From the NCBI RefSeq assembly GCF_030252345.1, contig NZ_CP126980.1, positions 8,069,501 through 8,133,500 on the forward strand: a stretch of DNA of 64,000 nucleotides. The letters are read 5' to 3'. Source of the DNA: Actinoplanes oblitus (GTDB lineage Bacteria; Actinomycetota; Actinomycetes; Mycobacteriales; Micromonosporaceae). The position numbers and the translations under genes are program-made. The notes under the pieces were generated by a model. The model was not told the DNA's origin. It made no database searches and was given only the letters and a program-made list of their open reading frames with translations. Shown one piece after another: positions 33,546 to 41,191 of the stretch (within the stretch, counting starts at the first letter, position 1; the number at the start of each line of letters is the position of its first letter).

Positions 33546-36254
33546 TCAGACGGCGAACTCCGCGGGGGTGTCGGCGCCCTCCAGGAAGAGGCGGCCGGCC
33601 TCCGATGCCGGGACCGGACGGGAGAAGTAGTAGCCCTGGGCGAAACCGCAGCCCATCTCCCGCAGCGCCGCGAGCTGCCCGAACTCCTCGATGCCCTCGG
33701 CCACCGTCGCCATGCCCAGGCTCTTGCCGAGGCGGACGATGGTGTCGGTCAGTGCGGTGTCGCCGGTCAGCACGCCGCCGAGGCGTTCGACGAAGGAGCG
33801 GTCGATCTTCAGGGTGTCGACCGGGAAGCGGCGGAGGTAGGCGAGCGACGAGTACCCGGTGCCGAAGTCGTCGATGGCCAGCGTGAGGCCGAGGGCCTTG
33901 AGCCGGACCAGCTGCTCCAGGTTGGCCTCGGTGTCGGTCATCAGGACCGACTCGGTCATCTCCAGGCAGAGGCGGTCGGCCGGCATGCCGGTCTCGGCCA
34001 GCACGGCCGCCACCGTCTCGGCGAAGTCGGGCTGGTCGAACTGGCGGACCGACACGTTCACCGACATCTTCAGCGGACGGCCGCCGGCGGCCGCGCTCCA
34101 CTCGACCGCCTGGCGGCAGGCCTCCTGCAGCACCCAGCGGCCGAGCGGCACGATCATGCCGGTGGCCTCGGCGATCGGGATGAAGTCCAGCGGGTTGATC
34201 ATGCCGCGGGTCGGGTGCGGCCAGCGGACCAGCGCCTCGAAGCCGACCACCTGGCTGGTGTCCAGGTCCACGGTGGGCTGGTAGTGCAGGCGCAGGTCGT
34301 GGTTCTCCAGCGCGGCGCGCAGGTCGTTCTCCAGCTCCAGGCGCTCGACCAGGCCCTCCTGCATCTGCGGGCGGTAACTGGTGAAGGTGCCGCCGCCGGC
34401 CGCCTTGGCGTGGTGCATGGCCAGGTCGGCGTGCCGGAGCAGCTGGTCGCCGTCCTCGGCCGAGGCGGCGGTGGCCAGGCCGATGCTGGCCCGGACGTGG
34501 ATGTGCCGGGCACCGACCACGATCGGCGCCTCCAGGTCGTCGAGGATCCGGCGGGCGACGCGCTCCGCCTCGGCGAACGAGGCCGCCTCGATCAGCACCG
34601 CGAACTCGTCGGCGCCGAACCGGGCCACCACGTCCTCGGCGCGCACGCAGGCCTGGATCCGGTCGGCGATCTGCACCAGCAGCTGGTCCCCGGCCAGGTG
34701 GCCGAGGCTGTCGTTGACCCGCTTGAAGCCGTCCAGGTCCAGGTGCAGCACGGTCAGGTCGGTGGTCCGGCGCAGCGCCGCGATCGCCTGCTCCCGGAAC
34801 AGCGCCCGGTTCGCGAGCTGGGTCAGCGGGTCGTGGTACGCCTCGTGCACCAGCTGGTCCTGCAGTTCCTTGCGCTCGCTGATGTCCCGGGTGTTCAGCA
34901 CGAACCCACCCACGTGCGGGTCGTCCACCAGGTTCGTGATGATCATCTCGGAGGGGCGCTTCCGGCCGTCCTGGTGGGTGTGCACGACCTCCCGGGTGGC
35001 GGTGGCGTACGGCCGGGCCGCCACCTGCCGCATCGCCTCGGACAGCCGCATCGACACCTCGGGGTCGAGCAGGTCGGTGTAGTGCCGGCCGACGAACGCC
35101 TCCGGCGGGTAGCCGAAGACCCGCTGCATCGACTCGCTCTGGTACGTCACCCGCCCGTCCGCGTCGATCACCGTGACGACGTCCGAGCTGTGCCGGATCA
35201 GCGCGTGGAAGTGCTGCTCGCGAGCGTGCAACTCGGCGGTCCGGTCCTCGACCCGGGCCTCCAGGGTCCGGGTCAGGTCCCGGTTCTCCAGCAGGGTGAG
35301 CACCTGCCGCCCGATCAGCAGCAGGATCAGCAGCGAGCGGGTGTACGCCACGAACGGGCTGCTGTGCCCGGTGGTGATGTGGAACAGCACGCTGGCGAAG
35401 AGCGCGGCCAGCACGGCGGCGTACGGCAGCAGCACGCCGCCGGTCCGCAACCGCGGGCTGAACTCGCTCTTGAGCGGCTCGGCGTCCTTGGGCCGGGCCG
35501 CGCCGATGGTGATCAGCCCGAACCCGATCAGCCAGCCCAGGTCGATGACCGATCCGGCCTGGTAGTCGTGGACCATCCGCAGGTAGGCGTAGCCGATGTC
35601 GGAGACCGCGAAGGCGGTCACCCCGAGCCCGGTGAAGGTCAGGTCCGCCGAGCAGCGGTACAGCGCCCGCCGCTGCGGCAGCATGTACCCGATCATGGTG
35701 GCGATCACGATGTCGCCGAGCGGGTAAAGCAAAGTCAGGTAGAAGCCCAGCCCGTCGTCGGCCGGGTCGAGTCGCGGGTCGACCACGAAGACCCAGCTCA
35801 CCAGCACCAGCGAGACCGCCACCAGCATGCCGTCGAGCACGCTGCGGGCCCGGTTGGCCCTCGGCTGCGAGGCGCTGGGCAGGATCAGCAGGCCGAGCGG
35901 GACCAGCAGCAGCAGGCCCAGATATCCGGCGTCGGCCGGCGACGGGATCACCGAGGCGCCGCCGGTCGGCCAGTACTCGACCAGCGTGTACGACAGCCCG
36001 AGACCCCAGCTCAGCAGCCCGGTCCCGATCGTCGCCCAGCCCCACCGGGCCCGGCCGGTGAACATCCGGCCACGGCGCCAGCAGGTGGCGGCCGCGATCC
36101 CGGCGGCGGCGGTGAGCGCCCAGGTGGACAGGCCGGAGCCGCCCACCCCGCTACCGATCAGCACGGTGAGCACCGCGAGGACCGAGGTGACGGCGATGCA
36201 GACCCGGACCCAGCGGCGGAAGTCCGCCGGTCCCTGCGCGTTGTTGCGAGTCAT
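33546..36254 (-). CDS. Membrane PAS-GGDEF-EAL protein (cyclic di-GMP turnover)
   Basis: This is a 902-residue protein. About nine membrane helices fill residues ~15-330. A PAS domain follows at ~350-460 (HFHALIRHSSDVVTVIDADGRVTYQSESM, with GYPPEAFVG), then a GGDEF domain (~470-630) and an EAL domain (~645-890). The EAL metal and catalytic motifs are intact: GFEALVRW, NVSVRQ, LEMTES, IDDFGTGYSSL, KIDRSFV, VAEGIE. The synthase motif reads RFGADEF instead of GGDEF, so cyclase activity is doubtful and phosphodiesterase activity is likely. It is a single gene with terminator and divergent promoter. It probably tunes the cyclic di-GMP pool that the 20-kb riboswitch would read. Confidence 0.92.
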   Translation of the reverse strand: MTRNNAQGPADFRRWVRVCIAVTSVLAVLTVLIGSGVGGSGLSTWALTAAAGIAAATCWRRGRMFTGRARWGWATIGTGLLSWGLGLSYTLVEYWPTGGASVIPSPADAGYLGLLLLVPLGLLILPSASQPRANRARSVLDGMLVAVSLVLVSWVFVVDPRLDPADDGLGFYLTLLYPLGDIVIATMIGYMLPQRRALYRCSADLTFTGLGVTAFAVSDIGYAYLRMVHDYQAGSVIDLGWLIGFGLITIGAARPKDAEPLKSEFSPRLRTGGVLLPYAAVLAALFASVLFHITTGHSSPFVAYTRSLLILLLIGRQVLTLLENRDLTRTLEARVEDRTAELHAREQHFHALIRHSSDVVTVIDADGRVTYQSESMQRVFGYPPEAFVGRHYTDLLDPEVSMRLSEAMRQVAARPYATATREVVHTHQDGRKRPSEMIITNLVDDPHVGGFVLNTRDISERKELQDQLVHEAYHDPLTQLANRALFREQAIAALRRTTDLTVLHLDLDGFKRVNDSLGHLAGDQLLVQIADRIQACVRAEDVVARFGADEFAVLIEAASFAEAERVARRILDDLEAPIVVGARHIHVRASIGLATAASAEDGDQLLRHADLAMHHAKAAGGGTFTSYRPQMQEGLVERLELENDLRAALENHDLRLHYQPTVDLDTSQVVGFEALVRWPHPTRGMINPLDFIPIAEATGMIVPLGRWVLQEACRQAVEWSAAAGGRPLKMSVNVSVRQFDQPDFAETVAAVLAETGMPADRLCLEMTESVLMTDTEANLEQLVRLKALGLTLAIDDFGTGYSSLAYLRRFPVDTLKIDRSFVERLGGVLTGDTALTDTIVRLGKSLGMATVAEGIEEFGQLAALREMGCGFAQGYYFSRPVPASEAGRLFLEGADTPAEFAV

Positions 36255-36353
36255 CGCGACGCCTCCGCCTCGGTTTGCTGGTCAACCGGGGCTATCGGGC
36301 CGGATCCCACCGGCATGAGAGGGAGCCCGGGTGCAAAGCGGTTAGCGCTAGTC

Positions 36354-36382
36354 ACTCGTACGGAAATCTCCCGCGTACGAGT
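36354..36382. promoter_or_regulatory. Inverted repeat in the divergent promoter region
   Basis: ACTCGTACG (36354-36362) and CGTACGAGT (36374-36382) are exact inverted copies 11 nt apart, between the GGDEF-EAL gene and the SMI1-like gene. This is a likely operator of unknown owner. The rest of 36255-36426 holds no gene. Confidence 0.5.
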
Positions 36383-36426
36383 TACACAGTTCGATGCATG
36401 CCGGTCGCACTGGTTAAGGTGGGCGG

Positions 36427-36948
36427 GTGACCGCCGCGGAACTGCTCGCCGCCTCTGGCCGCTTCACCATCGCGCCCGGCCTGTCCGATCGTGAACTCGG
36501 CGACCTGGAGGCCGAGTTCGGCTTCACGTTCGCTCCGGACCATCGCGCGTTCCTCGCGGCCGGCCTGCCCACGGGCATCGGCTGGCCGGACTGGCGAGGC
36601 GGCGACCGGTCCGCGCTGCGGGCGGCGCTGACCGCGCCGGTCGAGGGCGTGCTGTTCGACGTGGCCGAAAACGATTTTTGGTACGACGGGTGGGGTGCCC
36701 CCTTCGGCGACCGCATCGCCACCGCCCGCGCCGGCCTGATGATCGCGCCCCGGATGATCCCGCTCTACGCCCACCGCTACCTGCCGGCCGCCATCCCCGG
36801 CCACCCGGTGCTCTCCATCTATCAGAGCGACGTGCTCTGCTACGGCGCCGACCTGAGCGACTGGCTGAACCGCGAGTTCGGCCTCGGCGAGCCCGCCAAC
36901 CGGCGGGTCCGCCCGACCGTACCGTTCTGGAGCGTCCTGGCCTCCTGA
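36427..36948 (+). CDS. SMI1/KNR4-like protein
   Basis: The 173-residue protein has the SMI1/KNR4 pattern near the N-terminus (LSDRELGDLEAEFGFTFAPDHRAFLAAGLPTGIGWPDWRGGD) and later VLFDVAENDFWYDGWG, YLPAAIPGHPVLSIYQSDVLCYGADLSDWLNREF. Bacterial members often serve as immunity proteins to contact-dependent toxins, but no toxin gene is adjacent here. Housekeeping or regulatory roles are equally possible. GTG 36427 is the only sensible start. Confidence 0.7.
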   Translation: MTAAELLAASGRFTIAPGLSDRELGDLEAEFGFTFAPDHRAFLAAGLPTGIGWPDWRGGDRSALRAALTAPVEGVLFDVAENDFWYDGWGAPFGDRIATARAGLMIAPRMIPLYAHRYLPAAIPGHPVLSIYQSDVLCYGADLSDWLNREFGLGEPANRRVRPTVPFWSVLAS

Positions 36949-36952
36949 GCGC

Positions 36953-37909
36953 TCAGCCGCCGGAGGCCTCCCGCTTCGCCTTCGCCCGGCGTTTTCCCTC
37001 GTGCATGGCCTGCACCCGGGCCACCGGGATGGTGTGCCCCTCGGCGACGAGTTCCTCGCCGAGCGGCTGCGCCGGCGGCATCGCGGCGGCCCACGGATCC
37101 CGGTCGCCGAGCAGCCCCGGCGCACTGCGGATGGTGAAGTCCGCCGGCGTCACCGCGTCCAGGTCGTCCCAGGCGAGCGGGAACGACACCGGCACGCCGG
37201 GCCGGATCCGCGGGCTGTAGGCGGCCGCCACCGTCGCACCGCCGGCCCGGGTGGCGTCCAGGAACACCTTCCCGTGCCGGTCCTCCCGGATGAAGGCGGT
37301 GGTCGCCAGAACCGGATCGATCCGCTCGGCGCGGGCCGCGACGGCCCGCTGGGCCGCGGCCACGTCCTCCGGCGCCGGGTCGCCGGCCAGCGGCACGAAG
37401 ATGTGCAGTCCCTTGGAGCCGCTGGTCTTCACCGCCCCGGTCAGGCGCGAGTCGGCGAGGGCCTGGCGGACGAGCCGGGCCGCGCCGACGACCGTCGCGA
37501 AGCCGCCGTCCGGTGGCGGGTCCAGATCCATGATCAGGTGGGTCTGCCGGTGCGGCGCGTCGACGGTGGCCAGCGCCGGGTGGAACTCGACGGCCCGCTG
37601 GTTGCCGAACCACAGCAGGGTGCGCCGGTCGTTGCCGAGGGCGTAGGTCACCTCGCGGTGCGACGCCTCGGCCCACACCGTGGTGCGCGGAACCCACTCC
37701 GGGGTGTATTTCGGCAGGTTCTTCTGCATGAACTGGTCCTGGCCGCGAAGCACCCGGATCACCGAGAGCGGCCGGTCCCGCAGCACCGGGATCAGCCGGC
37801 CGGCCATCACGTCCAGATAGTCGATCAGGTCCCGCTTGGTGGCACCGGCCCCCGGGAAAATCTCCTGATCCAGATTGGTCAGCGGCACACCGTCGCGCTC
37901 GTCAGCCAT
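36953..37909 (-). CDS. LigD-type primase-polymerase domain protein (stand-alone)
   Basis: The 318-residue protein matches the polymerase domain of LigD used in non-homologous end joining: DLDPPPDGGFATVVGAA with the catalytic Asp pair, VKTSGSKGLHIFVPL, the third acidic region DLDAVTPADFTI, plus the N-terminal KRDLIDYLDVMAGRLIPVLRDRPLSVIRVLRGQ. Ligase and nuclease domains are absent, as in many actinomycetes that carry the domains as separate genes. No ku gene is in the window. I chose ATG 37909 because it overlaps the upstream stop (ATGGCTGA), indicating coupling. Confidence 0.88.
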   Translation of the reverse strand: MADERDGVPLTNLDQEIFPGAGATKRDLIDYLDVMAGRLIPVLRDRPLSVIRVLRGQDQFMQKNLPKYTPEWVPRTTVWAEASHREVTYALGNDRRTLLWFGNQRAVEFHPALATVDAPHRQTHLIMDLDPPPDGGFATVVGAARLVRQALADSRLTGAVKTSGSKGLHIFVPLAGDPAPEDVAAAQRAVAARAERIDPVLATTAFIREDRHGKVFLDATRAGGATVAAAYSPRIRPGVPVSFPLAWDDLDAVTPADFTIRSAPGLLGDRDPWAAAMPPAQPLGEELVAEGHTIPVARVQAMHEGKRRAKAKREASGG

Positions 37910-38360
37910 GCCGTCCATCATCCACCCGGGACCGCGGTTCACCCATGATCGCCGGCCGCGCCCGCCCGCGCCGGCGGGCCCAGGCCAGCACCAGCGCCGC
38001 CGGCAGCACCCCGGCCAGATACCAGAACAGGTCGGCCGGGTCGAAGCTCACCCCGAGCACCAGCCGGGCCACCACGCTGCGCGCCGACAGCTCCGCCGGA
38101 ATCGGCGAGAGCTGCAGCAACTCGACAGCCCAGCACCACCCGGCGGCGATCAGCGCGACCCGGCCCACCGGCAGCCGCGGCCAGAGGAACACCACGCCGG
38201 CGAAGACCGCCGCGGCGTAGAGCGCCGTCCCGGACGCCTGCTCGACCAGGCCGTTGCTGAGCAGCGGACTCCCGGTGAACGCCCGGATCCCGAAGGCCAG
38301 CAGCACGCATCCCACCGCGGCACCGCCCGCGAGCAGCCGCGGGCCCACCCAGGTCGACAT
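37902..38360 (-). CDS. DUF2809-type membrane protein
   Basis: The 152-residue protein has four membrane helices (RLLAGGAAVGCVLLAFGIRAF, ASGTALYAAAVFAGVVFLW, GRVALIAAGWCWAVELLQLSPIPAELS, LFWYLAGVLPAALVLAWA). ELLQLSPIP, the central conserved stretch, supports the DUF2809 call, a VanZ-like fold. ATG 38360 is the start nearest the first helix. It ends 8 bp inside the LigD-type gene. Function unknown. Confidence 0.75.
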   Translation of the reverse strand: MSTWVGPRLLAGGAAVGCVLLAFGIRAFTGSPLLSNGLVEQASGTALYAAAVFAGVVFLWPRLPVGRVALIAAGWCWAVELLQLSPIPAELSARSVVARLVLGVSFDPADLFWYLAGVLPAALVLAWARRRGRARPAIMGEPRSRVDDGRHG

Positions 38361-38380
38361 GCGGAGCAAGCTCGATCCGC

Positions 38381-38821
38381 TCAACCCGCCGGGTAGATCC
38401 GGCTCGGCGTGATCAGCACCGCCGCCCGGCGCTGCTCCAGCATGGTGCGGTCGTAGCCGGGCCAGTCGTCGTGGGTGCCGCCGGCCGCCGTGAAGATCTC
38501 GCGCAGCAGCAGGCGCAGGCGCTCCGGGTCGAGCCACGGCTGCGGGTCGTCCGGCCCGGCCAGCTGGGCCCGGCCCTCCACGGTGGCGTAACGCCAGCCG
38601 CTGCGGAAGGCCACCGCGAGGCTGGGCCGCTCCCGGAGGTTGCGCAGTTTCACCGGCCCGTAGGTGACGAAGGCGAGCACCCGGGACCCGTCCGCCGGAT
38701 GGTCGATCAAGCCGGTGTTGACCAGCGTGGACTGCACGGTGCCGTCGGCGCGGGCGGTGGACACGATGGCCAGCCCGGTCTCGCCGCGGCTCAGCTCCCA
38801 GGCATCCTCGAGCGTGGTCAT
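38381..38821 (-). CDS. PPOX-class F420-dependent oxidoreductase family protein
   Basis: The 146-residue split-barrel flavin/F420 protein has a GLAIVSTARADGTVQSTLVNTGLI strand pair, then AFVTYGPVKLRNLRERPSLAVAFRSGWRYATVEGRAQLAGPDD and a C-terminal VLITPSRIYP. This matches the TIGR03618-like PPOX group of actinobacteria, which bind F420 or FMN. No obvious substrate can be named. It ends 21 bp before the DUF2809 gene. Confidence 0.88.
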   Translation of the reverse strand: MTTLEDAWELSRGETGLAIVSTARADGTVQSTLVNTGLIDHPADGSRVLAFVTYGPVKLRNLRERPSLAVAFRSGWRYATVEGRAQLAGPDDPQPWLDPERLRLLLREIFTAAGGTHDDWPGYDRTMLEQRRAAVLITPSRIYPAG

Positions 38822-38912
38822 TCGGTCAACGTACCCCGCCGCACCACCCTCCCGGGGTATGCGATCCGGCCGGATTCGCGGGAATCATCGGAGGTCGGGA
38901 AGGGAGCGAGCG

Positions 38913-39095
38913 ATGACCGAACCGAGAACCGCACCGAGAACCACCGCACCGGCCGCCCGGGTGCCGGCCCGGAGCGCCCCGCCCGGCCGGGTGCCGGTCG
39001 CGCCCGAGCGGGCCGCCGGGCCGCACGACCCCGGGCCCCCGGAGCAGTACGCCGGCGAGCCGGTGCCGGATCCCTGGGCGGCGGAGACCCCGTAG
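38913..39095 (+). CDS. Small Pro/Ala-rich hypothetical protein
   Basis: The 60-codon frame starts at ATG 38913 with AAGGGAG spaced 6 nt upstream. It is rich in Pro/Ala/Arg and ends GEPVPDPWAAETP. It lies 9 bp before the LLM enzyme gene in the same direction, as expected for a small operon partner. I recognise no family. The good ribosome site is the main support. Confidence 0.45.
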   Translation: MTEPRTAPRTTAPAARVPARSAPPGRVPVAPERAAGPHDPGPPEQYAGEPVPDPWAAETP

Positions 39096-39104
39096 CCTGC
39101 ACGG

Positions 39105-39980
39105 GTGCTGATCAGTTTCGGATGCCCGGTGTCCGGTGCGTGGGCCCGGCCGGAGACCCTGACGTCGATCGCCCGGCGGGCCGAGGAGTTGGGCTACCAC
39201 GGCCTCTGGGCGTTCCAGCGGCTGCTCGTCGGCGAGGAGCAGGACCTGGCCCCGGTCTACCAGAGCGTGCTCGACCCGATCGTGGCGCTGACCTGGGCCG
39301 GCGCCGCCACCTCCCGGATCCGGCTGGGCGTCTCGGTGATCAACCTGCCCTACGTCTCGCCGGCCTACCTGGCGAAACAGGCGGGCACCCTGGACCGGCT
39401 CACCGGCGGGCGGTTCGACCTGGGGCTGGGCACCGGCTGGTCGGAGCCCGAGTTCGCGGCCACCGGCTCGGACCCGAATCCGCGTGGCCGCCGCACCGAG
39501 GAGTACCTGGCCGTGCTGCGCACCCTCTTCGCCGACGAGGTGTCGGCTTTCGAGGGCGAGTTCTACCGGGTGCCGCCGAGCCGGATGCGCCCGCGCCCGG
39601 CGCGGGCCGGCGGGCCGCCGATCCTGCTGGGCGGCAGCGCCGAGGTCGCCCTGCGGCGGGCCGGTCGGATCGCCGCCGGGTGGGTCAGCAGCAGCCGGGC
39701 CAGCCTCGCCGAGATCGAGCGAGGGGCACGGGTGGTCCGGTCGGCCGCTGCCGCCGCCGGCAAGGACCCCGCTTCGGTACGGGTGGTGGTGCGCGCCGTG
39801 GTGGACCCGGAGTCGTCCTGGTCGCAGATGCGGCAGCAGGCCCGGCGGTACGCGGACGCCGGCGCCACCGAACTCTTCTACGAGCCGAACTGGCACCCGC
39901 GGATCGGCGACCCGGACGGGGATCCGGACGCGGCCGCCGCCCTCGGTGAGGAGATGCTCGTCAATCTCGCACCAGCGTGA
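39105..39980 (+). CDS. LLM-class F420-dependent oxidoreductase
   Basis: The 291-residue luciferase-like barrel has typical segments: GYHGLWAFQ near residue 30, TSRIRLGVSVINLPYVSPAYLAKQAGTLDRLTGGRFDLGLGTGW (central strand and F420/FMN phosphate region), GRRTEEYLAVLRTLF, PPILLGGSAEVALRRAGRIAAGWVSS. Actinobacterial members use F420H2 for hydride transfer to diverse compounds. Starts at GTG 39105. Confidence 0.9.
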   Translation: MLISFGCPVSGAWARPETLTSIARRAEELGYHGLWAFQRLLVGEEQDLAPVYQSVLDPIVALTWAGAATSRIRLGVSVINLPYVSPAYLAKQAGTLDRLTGGRFDLGLGTGWSEPEFAATGSDPNPRGRRTEEYLAVLRTLFADEVSAFEGEFYRVPPSRMRPRPARAGGPPILLGGSAEVALRRAGRIAAGWVSSSRASLAEIERGARVVRSAAAAAGKDPASVRVVVRAVVDPESSWSQMRQQARRYADAGATELFYEPNWHPRIGDPDGDPDAAAALGEEMLVNLAPA

Positions 39981-40013
39981 TCACCAGGTGGGGCGGGTGT
40001 TTACCCTTGCCAG

Positions 40014-40643
40014 GTGGACCAGCGCTCTCCGACCGTCTACCGGACCCGTTCCTGGACGACCCGTAACCGGGCCCTCGCCGGCCTGGCGGCTCTCGGCCTG
40101 CTGCTGACCGGCTACGTGATCGGCCGCTGGCAGGACACGCCGGCCGCCACGGCCACCCCGGCGGTGGCGGCGCCGGCCTCGGAGTCGCCCGCCGCCTCGC
40201 CGGCACCCTCGCTCACGCCCACCACGCCGGCACCCACCCCGGTCAGGTACGGGCTGCTGCAGGCCGAGGCGGCCAACGAGCTCGCCGGTGTCCAGCCGCA
40301 GGACACCGAGGACGAGGGCGGCGGGCAGAACGTCGGCTGGATCAACCGGGCCGACCACCTGCGGTTCGACAACTTCGTGTTCGGTGAGGTGCCGGCGCGG
40401 AAGGCGAAGATCCGGGTGGCGTCCGGCGCCGGGGTGGCCGGCCGCGTCGAGATCCGGCTCGACACGCTGGAGAGCGAGCCGGTCGGGCAGCTGTCGGTGA
40501 GCAACACCGGCGGCTGGCAGGCGTGGCGTACCGGCATCGCGGCGCTGACCCCGGTCACCGGCACGCACACCGTCTACCTGACGTTCGCCGCCGACGACGA
40601 CAGCGAGTTCATGAACGTGAACTGGATCCAGTTCGACCACTAG
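40014..40643 (+). CDS. Membrane-anchored protein with CBM6-like carbohydrate-binding domain
   Basis: The 209-residue protein has a cytosolic N-terminus of ~22 residues, one membrane segment (ALAGLAALGLLLTGYVIGRW), a Ser/Pro/Ala linker, then a ~130-residue beta-sandwich domain: YGLLQAEAANELAGVQPQDT opening, VGWINRADHLRFDNFVFGE, and closing TYLTF...EFMNVNWIQF. This is the CBM6-type pattern with the final NxNWxxF aromatic site. No catalytic domain is present, so it likely binds surface or wall glycans. GTG 40014. It overlaps the convergent hsp20 gene by 4 bp. Confidence 0.8.
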   Translation: MDQRSPTVYRTRSWTTRNRALAGLAALGLLLTGYVIGRWQDTPAATATPAVAAPASESPAASPAPSLTPTTPAPTPVRYGLLQAEAANELAGVQPQDTEDEGGGQNVGWINRADHLRFDNFVFGEVPARKAKIRVASGAGVAGRVEIRLDTLESEPVGQLSVSNTGGWQAWRTGIAALTPVTGTHTVYLTFAADDDSEFMNVNWIQFDH

Positions 40644-41041
40644 GCGGTGGCCGACACCTCGATCCGGCGGGGCTCGCGCTCCTCCAGGAGCGGGATACTC
40701 AGGGTGAGGACGCCCTGGTCGTAACGGGCCTCCAGGCGGTCGGTGTCCAGCTTGTCGGAGAGCCGCACCTGCCGGCTGACCGCGCCCATCGGGCGCTCGG
40801 CGACCAGGTATCGGACGCCGGCCCGCTCGGCGCGGCCACGCTCGGCCCGTACGGTCAGCACCTTGCCGTCGACGGTGACGTCGATCGACGCCGGGTCGAC
40901 ACCGGGCAGGTCGATGTCGAGGTAGAACGTGTCGTCCTCCCGGTACGCGTCCAGCCGGGCGCCCGCGGTCCGGGTCGAGGTCTCGAAGACCCGGGCGGTG
41001 AGACGCTCGAGGTCGCGCACGGTCGGGGTGCTGAGCAACAT
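40640..41041 (-). CDS. Small heat-shock protein, Hsp20/alpha-crystallin family
   Basis: The 133-residue chaperone has the alpha-crystallin domain (DAYREDDTFYLDIDLPGVDPASIDVTVDGKVLTVRAERG) through a C-terminal strand DQGVLTLSIPLLEEREPRRIEV. The usual I-x-I/V tail motif appears as IEV. It holds unfolded proteins during heat stress. ATG 41041 follows GAGGAG. Two HAIR inverted repeats lie just upstream, so HspR repression is expected, as for mycobacterial Acr2. Confidence 0.93.
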   Translation of the reverse strand: MLLSTPTVRDLERLTARVFETSTRTAGARLDAYREDDTFYLDIDLPGVDPASIDVTVDGKVLTVRAERGRAERAGVRYLVAERPMGAVSRQVRLSDKLDTDRLEARYDQGVLTLSIPLLEEREPRRIEVSATA

Positions 41042-41061
41042 GGTGGCTCCTCGTTCTTTTC

Positions 41062-41081
41062 CTTGAGCGTGGTGACTCAAG
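41062..41081. promoter_or_regulatory. HAIR-like box (HspR operator), proximal
   Basis: CTTGAGC and ACTCAAG are separated by 6 nt, one fewer than the consensus 7, and one arm base deviates from CTTGAGT. Being 20 bp from hsp20, it is the weaker of two sites. Confidence 0.7.
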
Positions 41082-41087
41082 CACTTC

Positions 41088-41108
41088 CTTGAGTGTGGGT
41101 GACTCAAG
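41088..41108. promoter_or_regulatory. HAIR box (HspR operator), distal, consensus
   Basis: CTTGAGT-N7-ACTCAAG, a perfect HspR-associated inverted repeat, lies 47 bp upstream of hsp20. It identifies HspR as the likely repressor. The hspR gene is not in this window. Confidence 0.88.
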
Positions 41109-41165
41109 TCTGAGAACTGAGATTCCCGGTACGCGATTCCCCCGCAAAGTTGTGACGGCGAACTC

Positions 41166-41181
41166 TCGAACATGTGTACTA
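41166..41181. promoter_or_regulatory. Possible LexA (SOS) box before dinB
   Basis: TCGAAC-ATGT-GTACTA: the left half is perfect and the right half matches 4 of 6 bases of the actinobacterial TCGAAC-N4-GTTCGA consensus. It ends 10 bp before the dinB start. The position fits repression at a near-leaderless promoter. Confidence 0.55.
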
Positions 41182-41191
41182 AGCTGGTCCG

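Noticed and set aside
33489..36494. 1001-codon + strand frame
   Set aside because: Complete antisense of the PAS-GGDEF-EAL gene with repetitive Gln/Arg/Val text and no motifs.
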